The notes under the pieces were generated by a model. The model saw only the letters and a list, made by a program, of their open reading frames with translations, was not told the origin of the DNA and did not search any database. From NCBI GenBank assembly GCA_051744245.1, contig JBNJCV010000048.1, forward strand, positions 1 to 14,234: a stretch of DNA of 14,234 nucleotides, read 5' to 3'. Both the position numbers and the translations under genes were made by a program. Source of the stretch: M55B165 sp051744245 (GTDB taxonomy: Bacteria > Actinomycetota > Humimicrobiia > Humimicrobiales > Humimicrobiaceae). Position 1 is the stretch's first letter. Each line of letters opens with the position of its first letter. Below, in pieces: positions 7,835 through 14,234 of this stretch.

Positions 7835-8086
7835 TTACAGCAAGGTTAGATTATCTTTGTAAGACTTGATTCTGGTAAAGGGAAGTGCCTTCCATTTGGT
7901 TAAATTGCAGCTCACAGTCACATCTTCAATCTCGATCTTCTCACTCAATTCAAGAAGTCTTTCTAGCTTGCGGCGGCGAATGAACTTTTCCAGAGCCACC
8001 CTTACCGCTTCGCTTTTCTTTTTGATTGCTGTGACAACAAGCAATTCCTTTATTACTTTTTCAGGTATCTCCAGAGTTGTTCTCAT
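7835..8086 (-). CDS. VapB-like ribbon-helix-helix antitoxin without a toxin
   Basis: This 83-residue protein begins MRTTLEIPEKVIKELL and continues with KKKSEAVRVALEKFIRRRK. That is the ribbon-helix-helix DNA-binding layout of VapB-family antitoxins (a short strand and two helices, about 1-45), which normally repress their own operon and neutralise a VapC PIN-domain ribonuclease. GGGGTG about eight bases before the ATG is a good Shine-Dalgarno sequence and fixes the start. The last 30 or so residues (after KIEIED) do not look like a usual VapB tail and may be read-in after a deletion. Directly downstream, where vapC would be, is an IS91-like fragment, so the toxin has probably been lost. The gene is divergent from ATPase 3, separated by 570 bp. 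Confidence 0.7.
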   Translation of the reverse strand: MRTTLEIPEKVIKELLVVTAIKKKSEAVRVALEKFIRRRKLERLLELSEKIEIEDVTVSCNLTKWKALPFTRIKSYKDNLTLL

Positions 8087-8576
8087 TCTCTATCACCCCA
8101 TTCATTGTTATAATAAAAGAACATACATCAATAGCATCATATTTTTATGCATTTTTAATTCATAAAAACTCACTTTTGGACTCCTCAGATATAAATATAA
8201 TAATTACAGGGTTTTTATGCCCCAATAAATACTGGGCCAAAAAGCACTGATCTTAAATAAGAAAGCGGGTATTCGCAACAAAAATTGGCATGATTTTATT
8301 CTGTAAATGAAATCTTGTACATATAGCTGTTATGCTTACCAATAATATTAGAAAAATAATATCTATGGGTAAAGACTTTGACTGTATTGAAGAAATACAA
8401 TTGCATATTTCTATGTACCTATTTAATGTATTTTCTATTTGTCGGTGAATATACATAGCCAAATACACATTATAGTAATGTAATGTCAATACTAAATCGT
8501 CTTGGGTTAAGGAAAGCAATGATAGAGTATCTGAAATTGAAAATATCACTGATAACGAGCAGCTTACTTTATATTA
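8087..8576. other. Gene-free spacer between the VapB-like gene and ATPase 3
   Basis: A+T-rich DNA with no convincing gene on either strand. The open frames here lack ribosome binding sites and family-like sequence. The left edge must hold the VapB-like promoter, but I see no clear -35/-10 pair. GCCCCA (near 8219) and TGGGC (near 8233) could form a small hairpin of unknown meaning. This may be eroded cargo that can no longer be recognised. Confidence 0.6.
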
Positions 8577-8604
8577 TTGACTTTAATTAATAATATGGTA
8601 CTAT
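8577..8604 (+). promoter_or_regulatory. Promoter of ATPase 3
   Basis: TTGACT (8577-8582, five of six consensus bases) and TACTAT (8599-8604, four of six) are 16 bp apart. The expected transcription start falls at about 8610-8612, inside the palindrome that follows immediately, giving a leader of about 46 nt. Confidence 0.55.
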
Positions 8605-8624
8605 TTGTGCAGTATACTGCACAA
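8605..8624. promoter_or_regulatory. Perfect 20-bp palindromic operator-like site
   Basis: TTGTGCAGTATACTGCACAA equals its own reverse complement over all 20 bases. It begins at the base after the -10 box and covers the expected transcription start, the classic place for a repressor to block initiation. It ends 32 bp before the ATG. The binding protein is unknown. ATPase 3 itself, through a winged-helix-like middle region, or the VapB-like protein are possibilities by inference only. Confidence 0.65.
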
Positions 8625-8656
8625 TAAACTATATTATTATGCAATAAAAGTAAAAT

Positions 8657-9925
8657 ATGGATAAAAATAGATTAAAACAGGTTATCTTGGATCAAAAACA
8701 AGAGATTAAAAGTATTTTTAATACCCATATTGTCACCCGTGAGATAGAACCAGAAATAAAAGCTGCATTGAAAGATAAACTGATAAAGGTAATAGCTGGG
8801 GTAAGAAGATGTGGAAAATCATTTTTAGCCCACAAGATACTGCAGGAAAATACATATGGATATATAAACTTTGATGATGAAAGACTTTATGGGGTAAAAT
8901 CGGAAGACCTGAATGATTTACTGGAATTATTAAATGAAATAAATCCTGGATTTCGCTATATACTTCTAGATGAGATACAAAACATAGATGGCTGGGAATT
9001 ATTTGTAAACCGTTTGCAGCGATCCGGTTATAACCTTATAATCACCGGCAGCAATTCCAATCTTCTAAGCAAGGAACTGGCTTCTTCCCTAACGGGAAGA
9101 CATTTTTTAGTGGAACTTTATCCTTTCTCATTCAAAGAATTCTTAAGTTATAAAAAAATTGATATATCTGATAAGGATTTATTTACCACAGGAGAAAAAT
9201 CAAATATCAAGAAGACTTTAGATGAATATATAGAATTTGGAGGATTTCCGGAGATATCAAGTATTACTTTCAAAGAGCAGTATCTAAGGGACCTGTATGA
9301 TAAAATTATCTCTAAAGATATTACTCAAAGATATAATATAAGATATGTAAAAACTTTGAAGGAATTAGCTCTTTATCTTATCTCCAACTTCGGAACAAAT
9401 ATAACATACCAGAAGTTAAAAAATATCTTCGACGTAAACAGTGTGCATACAATAAAAAATTATATCAATTATCTGGAAGAGGCATATCTGGTCTTTCAGC
9501 TATACCCTTTTTCTTTTAAGCTGAAACAGCGGGTAAAGGCAAGAAAAAAAATATATGTCGTAGATACAGGAATGATAGGTTCATTATCTTTTCAGTTTTC
9601 TAAAAATTCCGGGAAACTTTTAGAAAACATAGTTTTTACCCATTTAAAGAGAAAAGGCTCTGAAATATATTTTTATGATTACTACTCTGGGGAGGTTGAT
9701 TTTGTAATTAAAGAGGGCCGTAATATAAAAGGACTTATCCAGGTTTGTATGGACTTGGAAAATATCGAGACCAGGCATAGAGAGCTGAGATCACTTTTAA
9801 AGGCAAGTGCTGACCTAAACTGCAGCAATTTAAAAATAATAACATATGACTCAGAAGAAGAATTAAAAATAAAAGGGAAAAAAATAAGCCTAATACCAAT
9901 ATGGAAATGGCTTCTTGATAATTGA
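8657..9925 (+). CDS. AAA_14/DUF4143 ATPase with degenerate nuclease-like motif (ATPase 3)
   Basis: This 422-residue protein is the third member of the family in this island. It has a longer N-terminal extension before Walker A GVRRCGKSF (48-56, K54). Walker B is YILLDE (101-106), the sensor strand IITGSNS (128-134), TGR is at 146-148 and the hallmark PFSFKEF at 156-162. EFGGFPE (193-199) and ISKDITQRY (218-226) are typical of the GVRRxGKS branch. In the C-terminal domain GEVDFVI keeps the Asp (D348), but the expected ExK is IQVC (Q362, C364), so nuclease chemistry is probably lost. Start: ATG at 8657 with an in-frame TAA two codons upstream; no clear Shine-Dalgarno sequence. It is the only one of the three with an obvious operator. 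Confidence 0.93.
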   Translation: MDKNRLKQVILDQKQEIKSIFNTHIVTREIEPEIKAALKDKLIKVIAGVRRCGKSFLAHKILQENTYGYINFDDERLYGVKSEDLNDLLELLNEINPGFRYILLDEIQNIDGWELFVNRLQRSGYNLIITGSNSNLLSKELASSLTGRHFLVELYPFSFKEFLSYKKIDISDKDLFTTGEKSNIKKTLDEYIEFGGFPEISSITFKEQYLRDLYDKIISKDITQRYNIRYVKTLKELALYLISNFGTNITYQKLKNIFDVNSVHTIKNYINYLEEAYLVFQLYPFSFKLKQRVKARKKIYVVDTGMIGSLSFQFSKNSGKLLENIVFTHLKRKGSEIYFYDYYSGEVDFVIKEGRNIKGLIQVCMDLENIETRHRELRSLLKASADLNCSNLKIITYDSEEELKIKGKKISLIPIWKWLLDN

Positions 9926-9997
9926 TCTATAAACTCAGATAGAGGGTACGCTTTTCCTCAGGTCTTTTATAAACCCTGCCGGGTCTTCTGACCTGAA

Positions 9998-10475
9998 GAT
10001 GACTGTACCTATCTTGAAGTTTACAAGCGCCCATCTTCTTAAATTCTGTGAAGAAAATAACATTACCTTTGCCAGGTCCAGGGTTTACAGAAAAAACGAC
10101 TCCTGCTTTGTTTAAGCAGAAAAACTATTCGGTGGTTAGAAGGACTGTGGGATATCTCAGGCATGATACCGAGGAGTTAAAAATCCTAAATGAGTTATAT
10201 CTGGTTACTATACAAACTTTTTTAAGCCGGTAGTAAAGCTTGCAGAAAAGGTAAGGGCTGGAAGCAGGGTAACTAAAAAATATGATACTACCCTTAACCC
10301 ATACAGGAGGCCAGGCCGTAAAGACTTGATAATAAGATAAAGGAGAAATTAAAGGCAGAATATGATGTGCTTAATCCAGCAGGGCTAAAAAGAAAAATTT
10401 CAAAATTGCAGGGATAAGCTGTTAAAATTAAATTCACTTAAGAAAACCATAGAAAGGAATGGTGACAATAAGTGA
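9998..10475 (+). pseudogene. Decayed rve-type (DDE) transposase, four frame changes
   Basis: Reading across frames recovers one protein tail. Blocks are AHLLKFCEENNITFARSRVY with RKNDSCFV (10029-10112), a stop and shift, QKNYSVVRRTVGYLRHDTEE (from 10117), a shift to TNFFKPVVKLAEKVRAGSRV and TKKYD (from 10212), a shift to IKEKLKAEYDVLNPAGLKRK (from 10334), and a last shift to DKLLKLNSLKKT ending at TGA 10473-10475. This is the C-terminal half of an integrase-core transposase. The degraded start (9998 on) seems to hold the remains of the TDNGxEF motif. The stretch between ATPase 3 and this point is probably more of the same gene but unreadable. The remnant sits just inside the right terminal repeat and is very likely what once moved that end. 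Its 61-residue open frame from 10048 is only one of the blocks. Confidence 0.82.
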
Positions 10476-10548
10476 TGGGCCTTACGGATACCTCTGGGGG
10501 TAGTATGTCTGTTTTATCTGTTGTAACCTCTACTGCTATTAGGTTTAT

Positions 10549-10569
10549 TACTTTTTTACGTGAGCCAAC
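10549..10569 (+). repeat. Subterminal copy of the transposon-end motif
   Basis: These 21 bases match 10585-10605 at 20 of 21 positions (GAGCCAAC here, GAGGCAAC there) in the same orientation, 36 bp apart. Paired end and subterminal motifs of this kind are typical transposase binding sites. The role is inferred from position downstream of the transposase remnant. Confidence 0.6.
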
Positions 10570-10582
10570 GTATAGGCTTTCA

Positions 10583-10605
10583 GATACTTTTTTACGTGAG
10601 GCAAC
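10583..10605 (+). repeat. Putative right terminal inverted repeat of the accessory island
   Basis: The 23-bp stretch from GATACTTTTT to GTGAGGCAAC is the inverted partner of 4117-4138. It lies 108 bp after the transposase remnant's stop codon, as expected for the right end of that insertion sequence. Confidence 0.6.
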
Positions 10606-10804
10606 AGGCAGCTACTTTCATCCCTATTATTTAACCTTAGCCCTTATATGAGTCCTGTAAATATTTAGCTTAAGCTTTATGAAAAATCAACTAAATTTTT
10701 TTTGGCAATACTCTTGTTACATCTTGTAGATTATATTACACTGAGAAAAATAAGTGGGAAGTTACAGTATTTTATAGGTAAAAATTCTAAAAGATAGTGT
10801 ACTG
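10606..10804. other. A+T-rich spacer right of the island
   Basis: I see no gene, RNA or convincing promoter here. It presumably carries the promoter of the SNF2 pair, but no -35/-10 pair at normal spacing stands out. Confidence 0.5.
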
Positions 10805-10957
10805 ATGCAAACTTTTCTGGAGCAATTTAATAAATCTTATCCAATAAATATTGCTGCTCCGGTTTTAATGGGTATTCACCAGAACTTAAAAAAACATCTT
10901 AAAATCTTGCAAGAATTATGTTTCAGTACACAAAAGGTCACTATGGAAATAATTTAA
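10805..10957 (+). CDS. Small open frame, 50 residues, unknown
   Basis: An ATG-started frame (MQTFLEQFNKSYPINI...) ends at TAA 10955-10957, 12 bp before the SNF2 start and in the same frame as it, with one stop and four codons between. I recognise no family and see no clear ribosome binding site. It could be a leader peptide, a remnant of an older N-terminal part, or chance. Confidence 0.2.
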   Translation: MQTFLEQFNKSYPINIAAPVLMGIHQNLKKHLKILQELCFSTQKVTMEII

Positions 10958-10969
10958 TGTGATAAGAAT

Positions 10970-13306
10970 ATGTCCAGAAAAAAAAGGGAAAAGAGAAAGG
11001 CCAAGAGGAAAATTAAACAGAAAGAACGCCGGCAGTGGCCTTCCAAGGTTTTTCACCGGGAAAAGATAGAATTTCTTTTTGAAGAGGCACAATGGCATAA
11101 TGAAGATGGCCAGTTTGAGGAACAGCTTGCCTGCCTGAAAAAAATTCTCCGGCTGGATCCAGAGAATGAAGAAGCCCTGAGGGAAATGTGCTACCTTGGG
11201 TACCAGATGAAAAGGCCAGATATAGAGCTTGATGGTATTTTGGGCTTGTATGAACATAAATATATAAAATTTGACGAAATACCGCTTTTGTTCCATCTGC
11301 TGGAGAATGATGGTAGATACAAGCAGTCGCTAGTGGTTATAGAAGGAATTTTAAAAAACATGCCTGAGTGCAAGGCAAGTGAAAAGAAAGCCTTAAAAGA
11401 ATTTCTTATAGACAAACGCAAATATTGCCAAAACCAGCTGGAAATAAAGAAGCTGGCGTCTAAAAATATCTCCAAGAAAAAGGACAGTGATAAAAACAAA
11501 AAAAAGGGAATGGGGGAAAAATCTTATGCACAGAATAAAGATTCTACCAAGGGTGGCGCAGATAAAAGGCCCCTTCCCAAAATTCCCATAAACATCCAGC
11601 TAAATTCAGAAGCCTTTAAAAAAATCCTGTCAGAGGGAAACCTTGCCTCTATGGAGAACTACCAGCTTGCCATAGAAGGGCATAAAATACGTTTTAAAGA
11701 GAGATTTGAAAGCCTTATCTGTTTAAATAGCCTGCAAAATATCCGCTCATTATGGTTCCAGGAAGAGACCGCCAGAAAAATCCTAAAAACCTTCCGGGGT
11801 AGGGCCCTTCTGGCAGACGAGGTAGGGCTGGGAAAGACTATAGAGGCCCTTATGGTGCTTAAGGAATATATACAAAGGGGTATGATAAAGACCGCTCTTA
11901 TACTAACACCCACCCCACTGGTTAGCCAATGGAAGGAGGAGCTTAAGAGTAAATTCGGGCTAAACTTCCCCTCTACCGATGACCCCGGTTTCCGGACCAA
12001 GAATAAATCCTTCTGGAAACAGGACTTTATCTTGGCATCTATTAATATTGCCAAGTCCAAGAAGAATTTTTCTGCGGTTACCAAAAGGGAATATGACATG
12101 GTCATAGTGGATGAAGCCCACCACCTGAAGAACCGGAGAACATTGAACTGGAAACTGGTTAATGCTTTGAAAAAAAGGTTCTTGCTGCTGATTACAGCCA
12201 CCCCTGTTGAGAACAATCTAATGGAACTTTACAATATCATTACCCTTCTAAAGCCTGGCCAGCTGAAGACGGCCTCGGCATTCAGAAAAGAATTTATGAC
12301 CCGGGGGGATCCCACCGACCCCAGAAACAGAAGCCACCTAAAAGACCTTTTGGGTCAGGTAATGATACGAAATACCAGGGCTTTTGCAAAGATTGATATC
12401 CCACCCAGGTTTGCCCAGACTATAAATGTTAGGGCAAGCACTCTGGAGCTTGAACTCTACCAGAATGTTACTGTCCTTATAAAAGAGATGGCCAAAACCA
12501 ATGGCTCAAGCCATAAATTGCTGCTGAAAAATCTTTTAGCTGAAGCAGGTTCTTCTCCACGGGCCTTAAGTTTAACCTTTTCCCGGATTTTTAAAAAGCA
12601 GGATATGCAATCTGAACATAAAGAAAGGCTTAATGACATAAACAATCTTTGCAGCTCTATTCAGGCTACCAGCAAAGACAGGATGCTCCTTAAGCTTATA
12701 AGCTCTTCTAAGGATAAAATGATTGTCTTTGTCAAGTATCATGGTACCCTAGATCACCTATCTGAATTTCTGGCTGGAAAGGGAATAGGATATTCACTAT
12801 TTCATGGCAAGATGGATAACCGCAGCAAGGATGAGCAAATTGAAAGTTTTAAACAGGAAAAGGACATATTGCTAACCACAGAAATAGGTGGGGAAGGCAG
12901 AAACCTCCAGTTCTGCCACCAGATGGTAAACTATGACCTTCCCTGGAACCCCATGAAGATAGAACAGCGTATCGGCCGGCTACACCGTATTGGCCAGGAA
13001 AATGAGGTTATGATTTACAACCTTTGTGCTGAGGGGAGCGTAGAGGATTATATCCTGGAGATACTGGACAGGAAAATCAATATGTTTGAAATGGTTATTG
13101 GGGAAATAGATATGATGTTGGGTAGGCTGGAAAAAGAAAAGGACTTCTCGGAAATGGTTTATGATATCTGGATGGATTCAAATTCGGAACAGGAAACAAA
13201 AAAAGAGTTTGTAAAACTGGCTAACAAGTTACAAAGGGTTAAGAACGGCTACCAGAAGTCAAAAGAGCTTGACCAGAAGCTTTTCGGTGAGAATTATGAA
13301 ATCTAA
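10970..13306 (+). CDS. SNF2-family helicase with basic, TPR-like N-terminus
   Basis: This 778-residue ATP-driven DNA translocase is of the SNF2/HepA type. Residues 1-21 are almost all Lys/Arg. Residues 30-160 are helical and TPR-like (for example QFEEQLACLKKILRLDPENE). A Lys-rich linker follows at 160-200. The ATPase core starts near 275: motif I DEVGLGKT (283-290), motif Ia ILTPTPLVSQW (311-321), motif II DEAHH (381-385), motif III ITATP (408-412), motif V region TTEIGGEGRNLQ (636-647) and motif VI QRIGRLHRIGQ (666-676). All key residues are present. No DUF3883 or other accessory enzymatic domain is visible. Start: the ATG with an in-frame stop five codons upstream; the Shine-Dalgarno sequence is weak. 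The last 11 bp overlap the next gene, so the two are probably co-translated. A role in remodelling nucleic-acid-bound proteins, repair or defence is possible; the sequence does not decide. Confidence 0.93.
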   Translation: MSRKKREKRKAKRKIKQKERRQWPSKVFHREKIEFLFEEAQWHNEDGQFEEQLACLKKILRLDPENEEALREMCYLGYQMKRPDIELDGILGLYEHKYIKFDEIPLLFHLLENDGRYKQSLVVIEGILKNMPECKASEKKALKEFLIDKRKYCQNQLEIKKLASKNISKKKDSDKNKKKGMGEKSYAQNKDSTKGGADKRPLPKIPINIQLNSEAFKKILSEGNLASMENYQLAIEGHKIRFKERFESLICLNSLQNIRSLWFQEETARKILKTFRGRALLADEVGLGKTIEALMVLKEYIQRGMIKTALILTPTPLVSQWKEELKSKFGLNFPSTDDPGFRTKNKSFWKQDFILASINIAKSKKNFSAVTKREYDMVIVDEAHHLKNRRTLNWKLVNALKKRFLLLITATPVENNLMELYNIITLLKPGQLKTASAFRKEFMTRGDPTDPRNRSHLKDLLGQVMIRNTRAFAKIDIPPRFAQTINVRASTLELELYQNVTVLIKEMAKTNGSSHKLLLKNLLAEAGSSPRALSLTFSRIFKKQDMQSEHKERLNDINNLCSSIQATSKDRMLLKLISSSKDKMIVFVKYHGTLDHLSEFLAGKGIGYSLFHGKMDNRSKDEQIESFKQEKDILLTTEIGGEGRNLQFCHQMVNYDLPWNPMKIEQRIGRLHRIGQENEVMIYNLCAEGSVEDYILEILDRKINMFEMVIGEIDMMLGRLEKEKDFSEMVYDIWMDSNSEQETKKEFVKLANKLQRVKNGYQKSKELDQKLFGENYEI

Positions 13307-14234
13307 ACCAAATATAGAACTGGAAGAATTTGCCTACAGGTTCCTGGAAAGCAGGGGGGCGGTGCTTGAAAAAAATAAGCAGGGATTTGAAGCACTTATG
13401 CCCAGGAACCTTTCAGAAGATTTGGGTACTTCCGAACATATCCATATAGGTAACGGGAAAAGCCCGGAGACAGAAGGTGCATATTCTATCAATTACGGTT
13501 CCCTGATTCTGGAAAAAATGGTAGAAACAGCCTGCAGAGAAACGCCTTTGCTGGCCTGCCAGTTTCAGGCTGACTATCTTAAAAAAGAGGGGTTTGACCG
13601 GCTGATAAATGAGCATTTTGTTTTTTCTAATACAGTAGGAAAAATAGAAAATAAGGCAGAAACTAAAACTTCATACATATTTTTAACCTGCCGGTATACA
13701 GCCCAGAGCGATGAGCAAAAGCATGGCCTCATAAACCTTGTTTTTAACCTGGAAACGGGAGCTTGCATCCCCGGAATGGCAGATTTGATGTTTGCCCCTG
13801 GAAATAATTTTATTCCGGCCAAAAGGTATGTTTTAAATGATGGGCAATTGGAAAAAATCACAAAATGTATAAAGCAGCATACAGAGTTAATCCTTATGGA
13901 AGAGCTTAAAACTTTTTATGAAAGTATGGTCAGACGCTTTAAAAGGGATGCATCAAATCTTGAAGAGTATTATTCTGCATTGGAAAAAGAAATGAAAAAA
14001 AACCTCAAAAAGCGCAGCCCCTCAAAGGAACTGGCCGAAGAAAGGCGTAAAAAGATAAGCCTTCTGCCGGCTGAACTAGAAAGGAAAAGAAGTGACCTGT
14101 TTAAGAAATATAGCATTAGGGTAAATATAGAGCCCTGTGCAGCAATGGTGATTAACACTTTAGCAGTTACGGTAATTTATAACTTATCAATAGGAAAGAA
14201 AAGAGAGAGCGTTTCCTTTACTTATAATCCTGTG
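13296..14234 (+). CDS. SNF2-partner protein of unknown function, cut by the window end
   Basis: The frame is open for 313 codons to the end of the window. Its ATG overlaps the end of the SNF2 gene by 11 bp and has GGTGAG a few bases upstream, pointing to translational coupling. The first 190 or so residues look alpha/beta and globular (for example SYIFLTCRYTA and HGLINLVFNLETG). Residues about 205-275 are highly charged and likely coiled coil, with EEYYSALEKEMKKNLKKR and ELERKRSDLFKKY. A beta-rich part follows, ending VSFTYNPV. This order resembles, from memory, the C-terminal part of larger HepA/RapA-like helicases, where a coiled coil leads to a strand-rich end and sometimes a zinc ribbon. 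I infer that the pair may be a helicase split over two genes. No catalytic motif is seen. Confidence 0.75.
   Translation, partial: MKSKPNIELEEFAYRFLESRGAVLEKNKQGFEALMPRNLSEDLGTSEHIHIGNGKSPETEGAYSINYGSLILEKMVETACRETPLLACQFQADYLKKEGFDRLINEHFVFSNTVGKIENKAETKTSYIFLTCRYTAQSDEQKHGLINLVFNLETGACIPGMADLMFAPGNNFIPAKRYVLNDGQLEKITKCIKQHTELILMEELKTFYESMVRRFKRDASNLEEYYSALEKEMKKNLKKRSPSKELAEERRKKISLLPAELERKRSDLFKKYSIRVNIEPCAAMVINTLAVTVIYNLSIGKKRESVSFTYNPV

Noticed and set aside
8253..8549. A 98-residue minus-strand open frame upstream of ATPase 3
   Set aside because: No Shine-Dalgarno sequence and a random-looking hydrophobic composition; the A+T-rich DNA explains an open frame of this size.
5083..8600. 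The heptamer TATGGTA occurs near the start of all three ATPase genes (5083, 6466, 8594)
   Set aside because: The distance to the start codon differs each time and one copy includes the ATG itself; a 7-mer in A+T-rich DNA is easily chance.
10549..10605. Two similar units with a regular spacing, considered as the start of a CRISPR array
   Set aside because: Only two units with a 15-bp gap, next to a transposase remnant and with an inverted copy 6.5 kb away; this fits transposon ends, not CRISPR.
10970..14234. SNF2 helicase as part of a known defence system such as DISARM or Zorya
   Set aside because: No methyltransferase, phospholipase-like, motor-protein or DUF3883 component is visible in the window, and the partner does not match the proteins I know from those systems.

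Overview
The window reads as bacterial DNA. Coding is dense, some genes have Shine-Dalgarno (SD) sequences, promoters look sigma-70-like, and decayed insertion sequences are present. I cannot name the organism. The families present (HEPN/MNT, VapB-like, AAA_14/DUF4143 ATPases, an rve-type transposase and an IS91-like transposase) fit an anaerobic or candidate-phylum type lineage, but that is only an impression. purL and the SNF2 block look richer in G+C than the strongly A+T-rich stretch between them.

Layout. (1) Positions 1-3790, minus strand: an almost complete single-chain FGAM synthase (PurL). It resembles animal PFAS more than the Escherichia coli enzyme, as far as I can judge from memory. 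Its leader can fold into two mutually exclusive hairpins. (2) About 4117-10605: an A+T-rich accessory island. It is bounded by a 22/23-bp inverted repeat that I infer to be transposon-end sequence (GTTGCCTCAC outward at 4117, its inverted partner at 10583-10605). Just inside the right end lies a transposase gene broken by four frame changes. The cargo is an MNT nucleotidyltransferase antitoxin with a dead HEPN toxin partner, three mutually divergent AAA_14/DUF4143 ATPases (5112-6413, 6467-7609, 8657-9925), a VapB-like antitoxin without a toxin, and an IS91-like transposase remnant. (3) From 10970, plus strand: a SNF2-family helicase with a basic, TPR-like N-terminus. It overlaps by 11 bp a second protein that runs off the window and resembles, by architecture only, the C-terminal part of larger HepA/RapA-like helicases.

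How the parts relate. PurL is housekeeping purine synthesis and seems unrelated to the rest. The island looks like an old mobile element whose transposase has died while several addiction- or defence-like genes stay open. The third ATPase has the clearest control region: a -35/-10 promoter followed at once by a perfect 20-bp palindrome over the expected transcription start. The second ATPase appears to be expressed from a nearly leaderless message. The SNF2 gene and its overlapping neighbour are probably translated together and may form one machine split over two polypeptides.

The best candidates for something undescribed are the terminal-repeat-bounded island carrying three different DUF4143 ATPases, the operator-like palindrome on the third of them, and the SNF2 plus partner pair.
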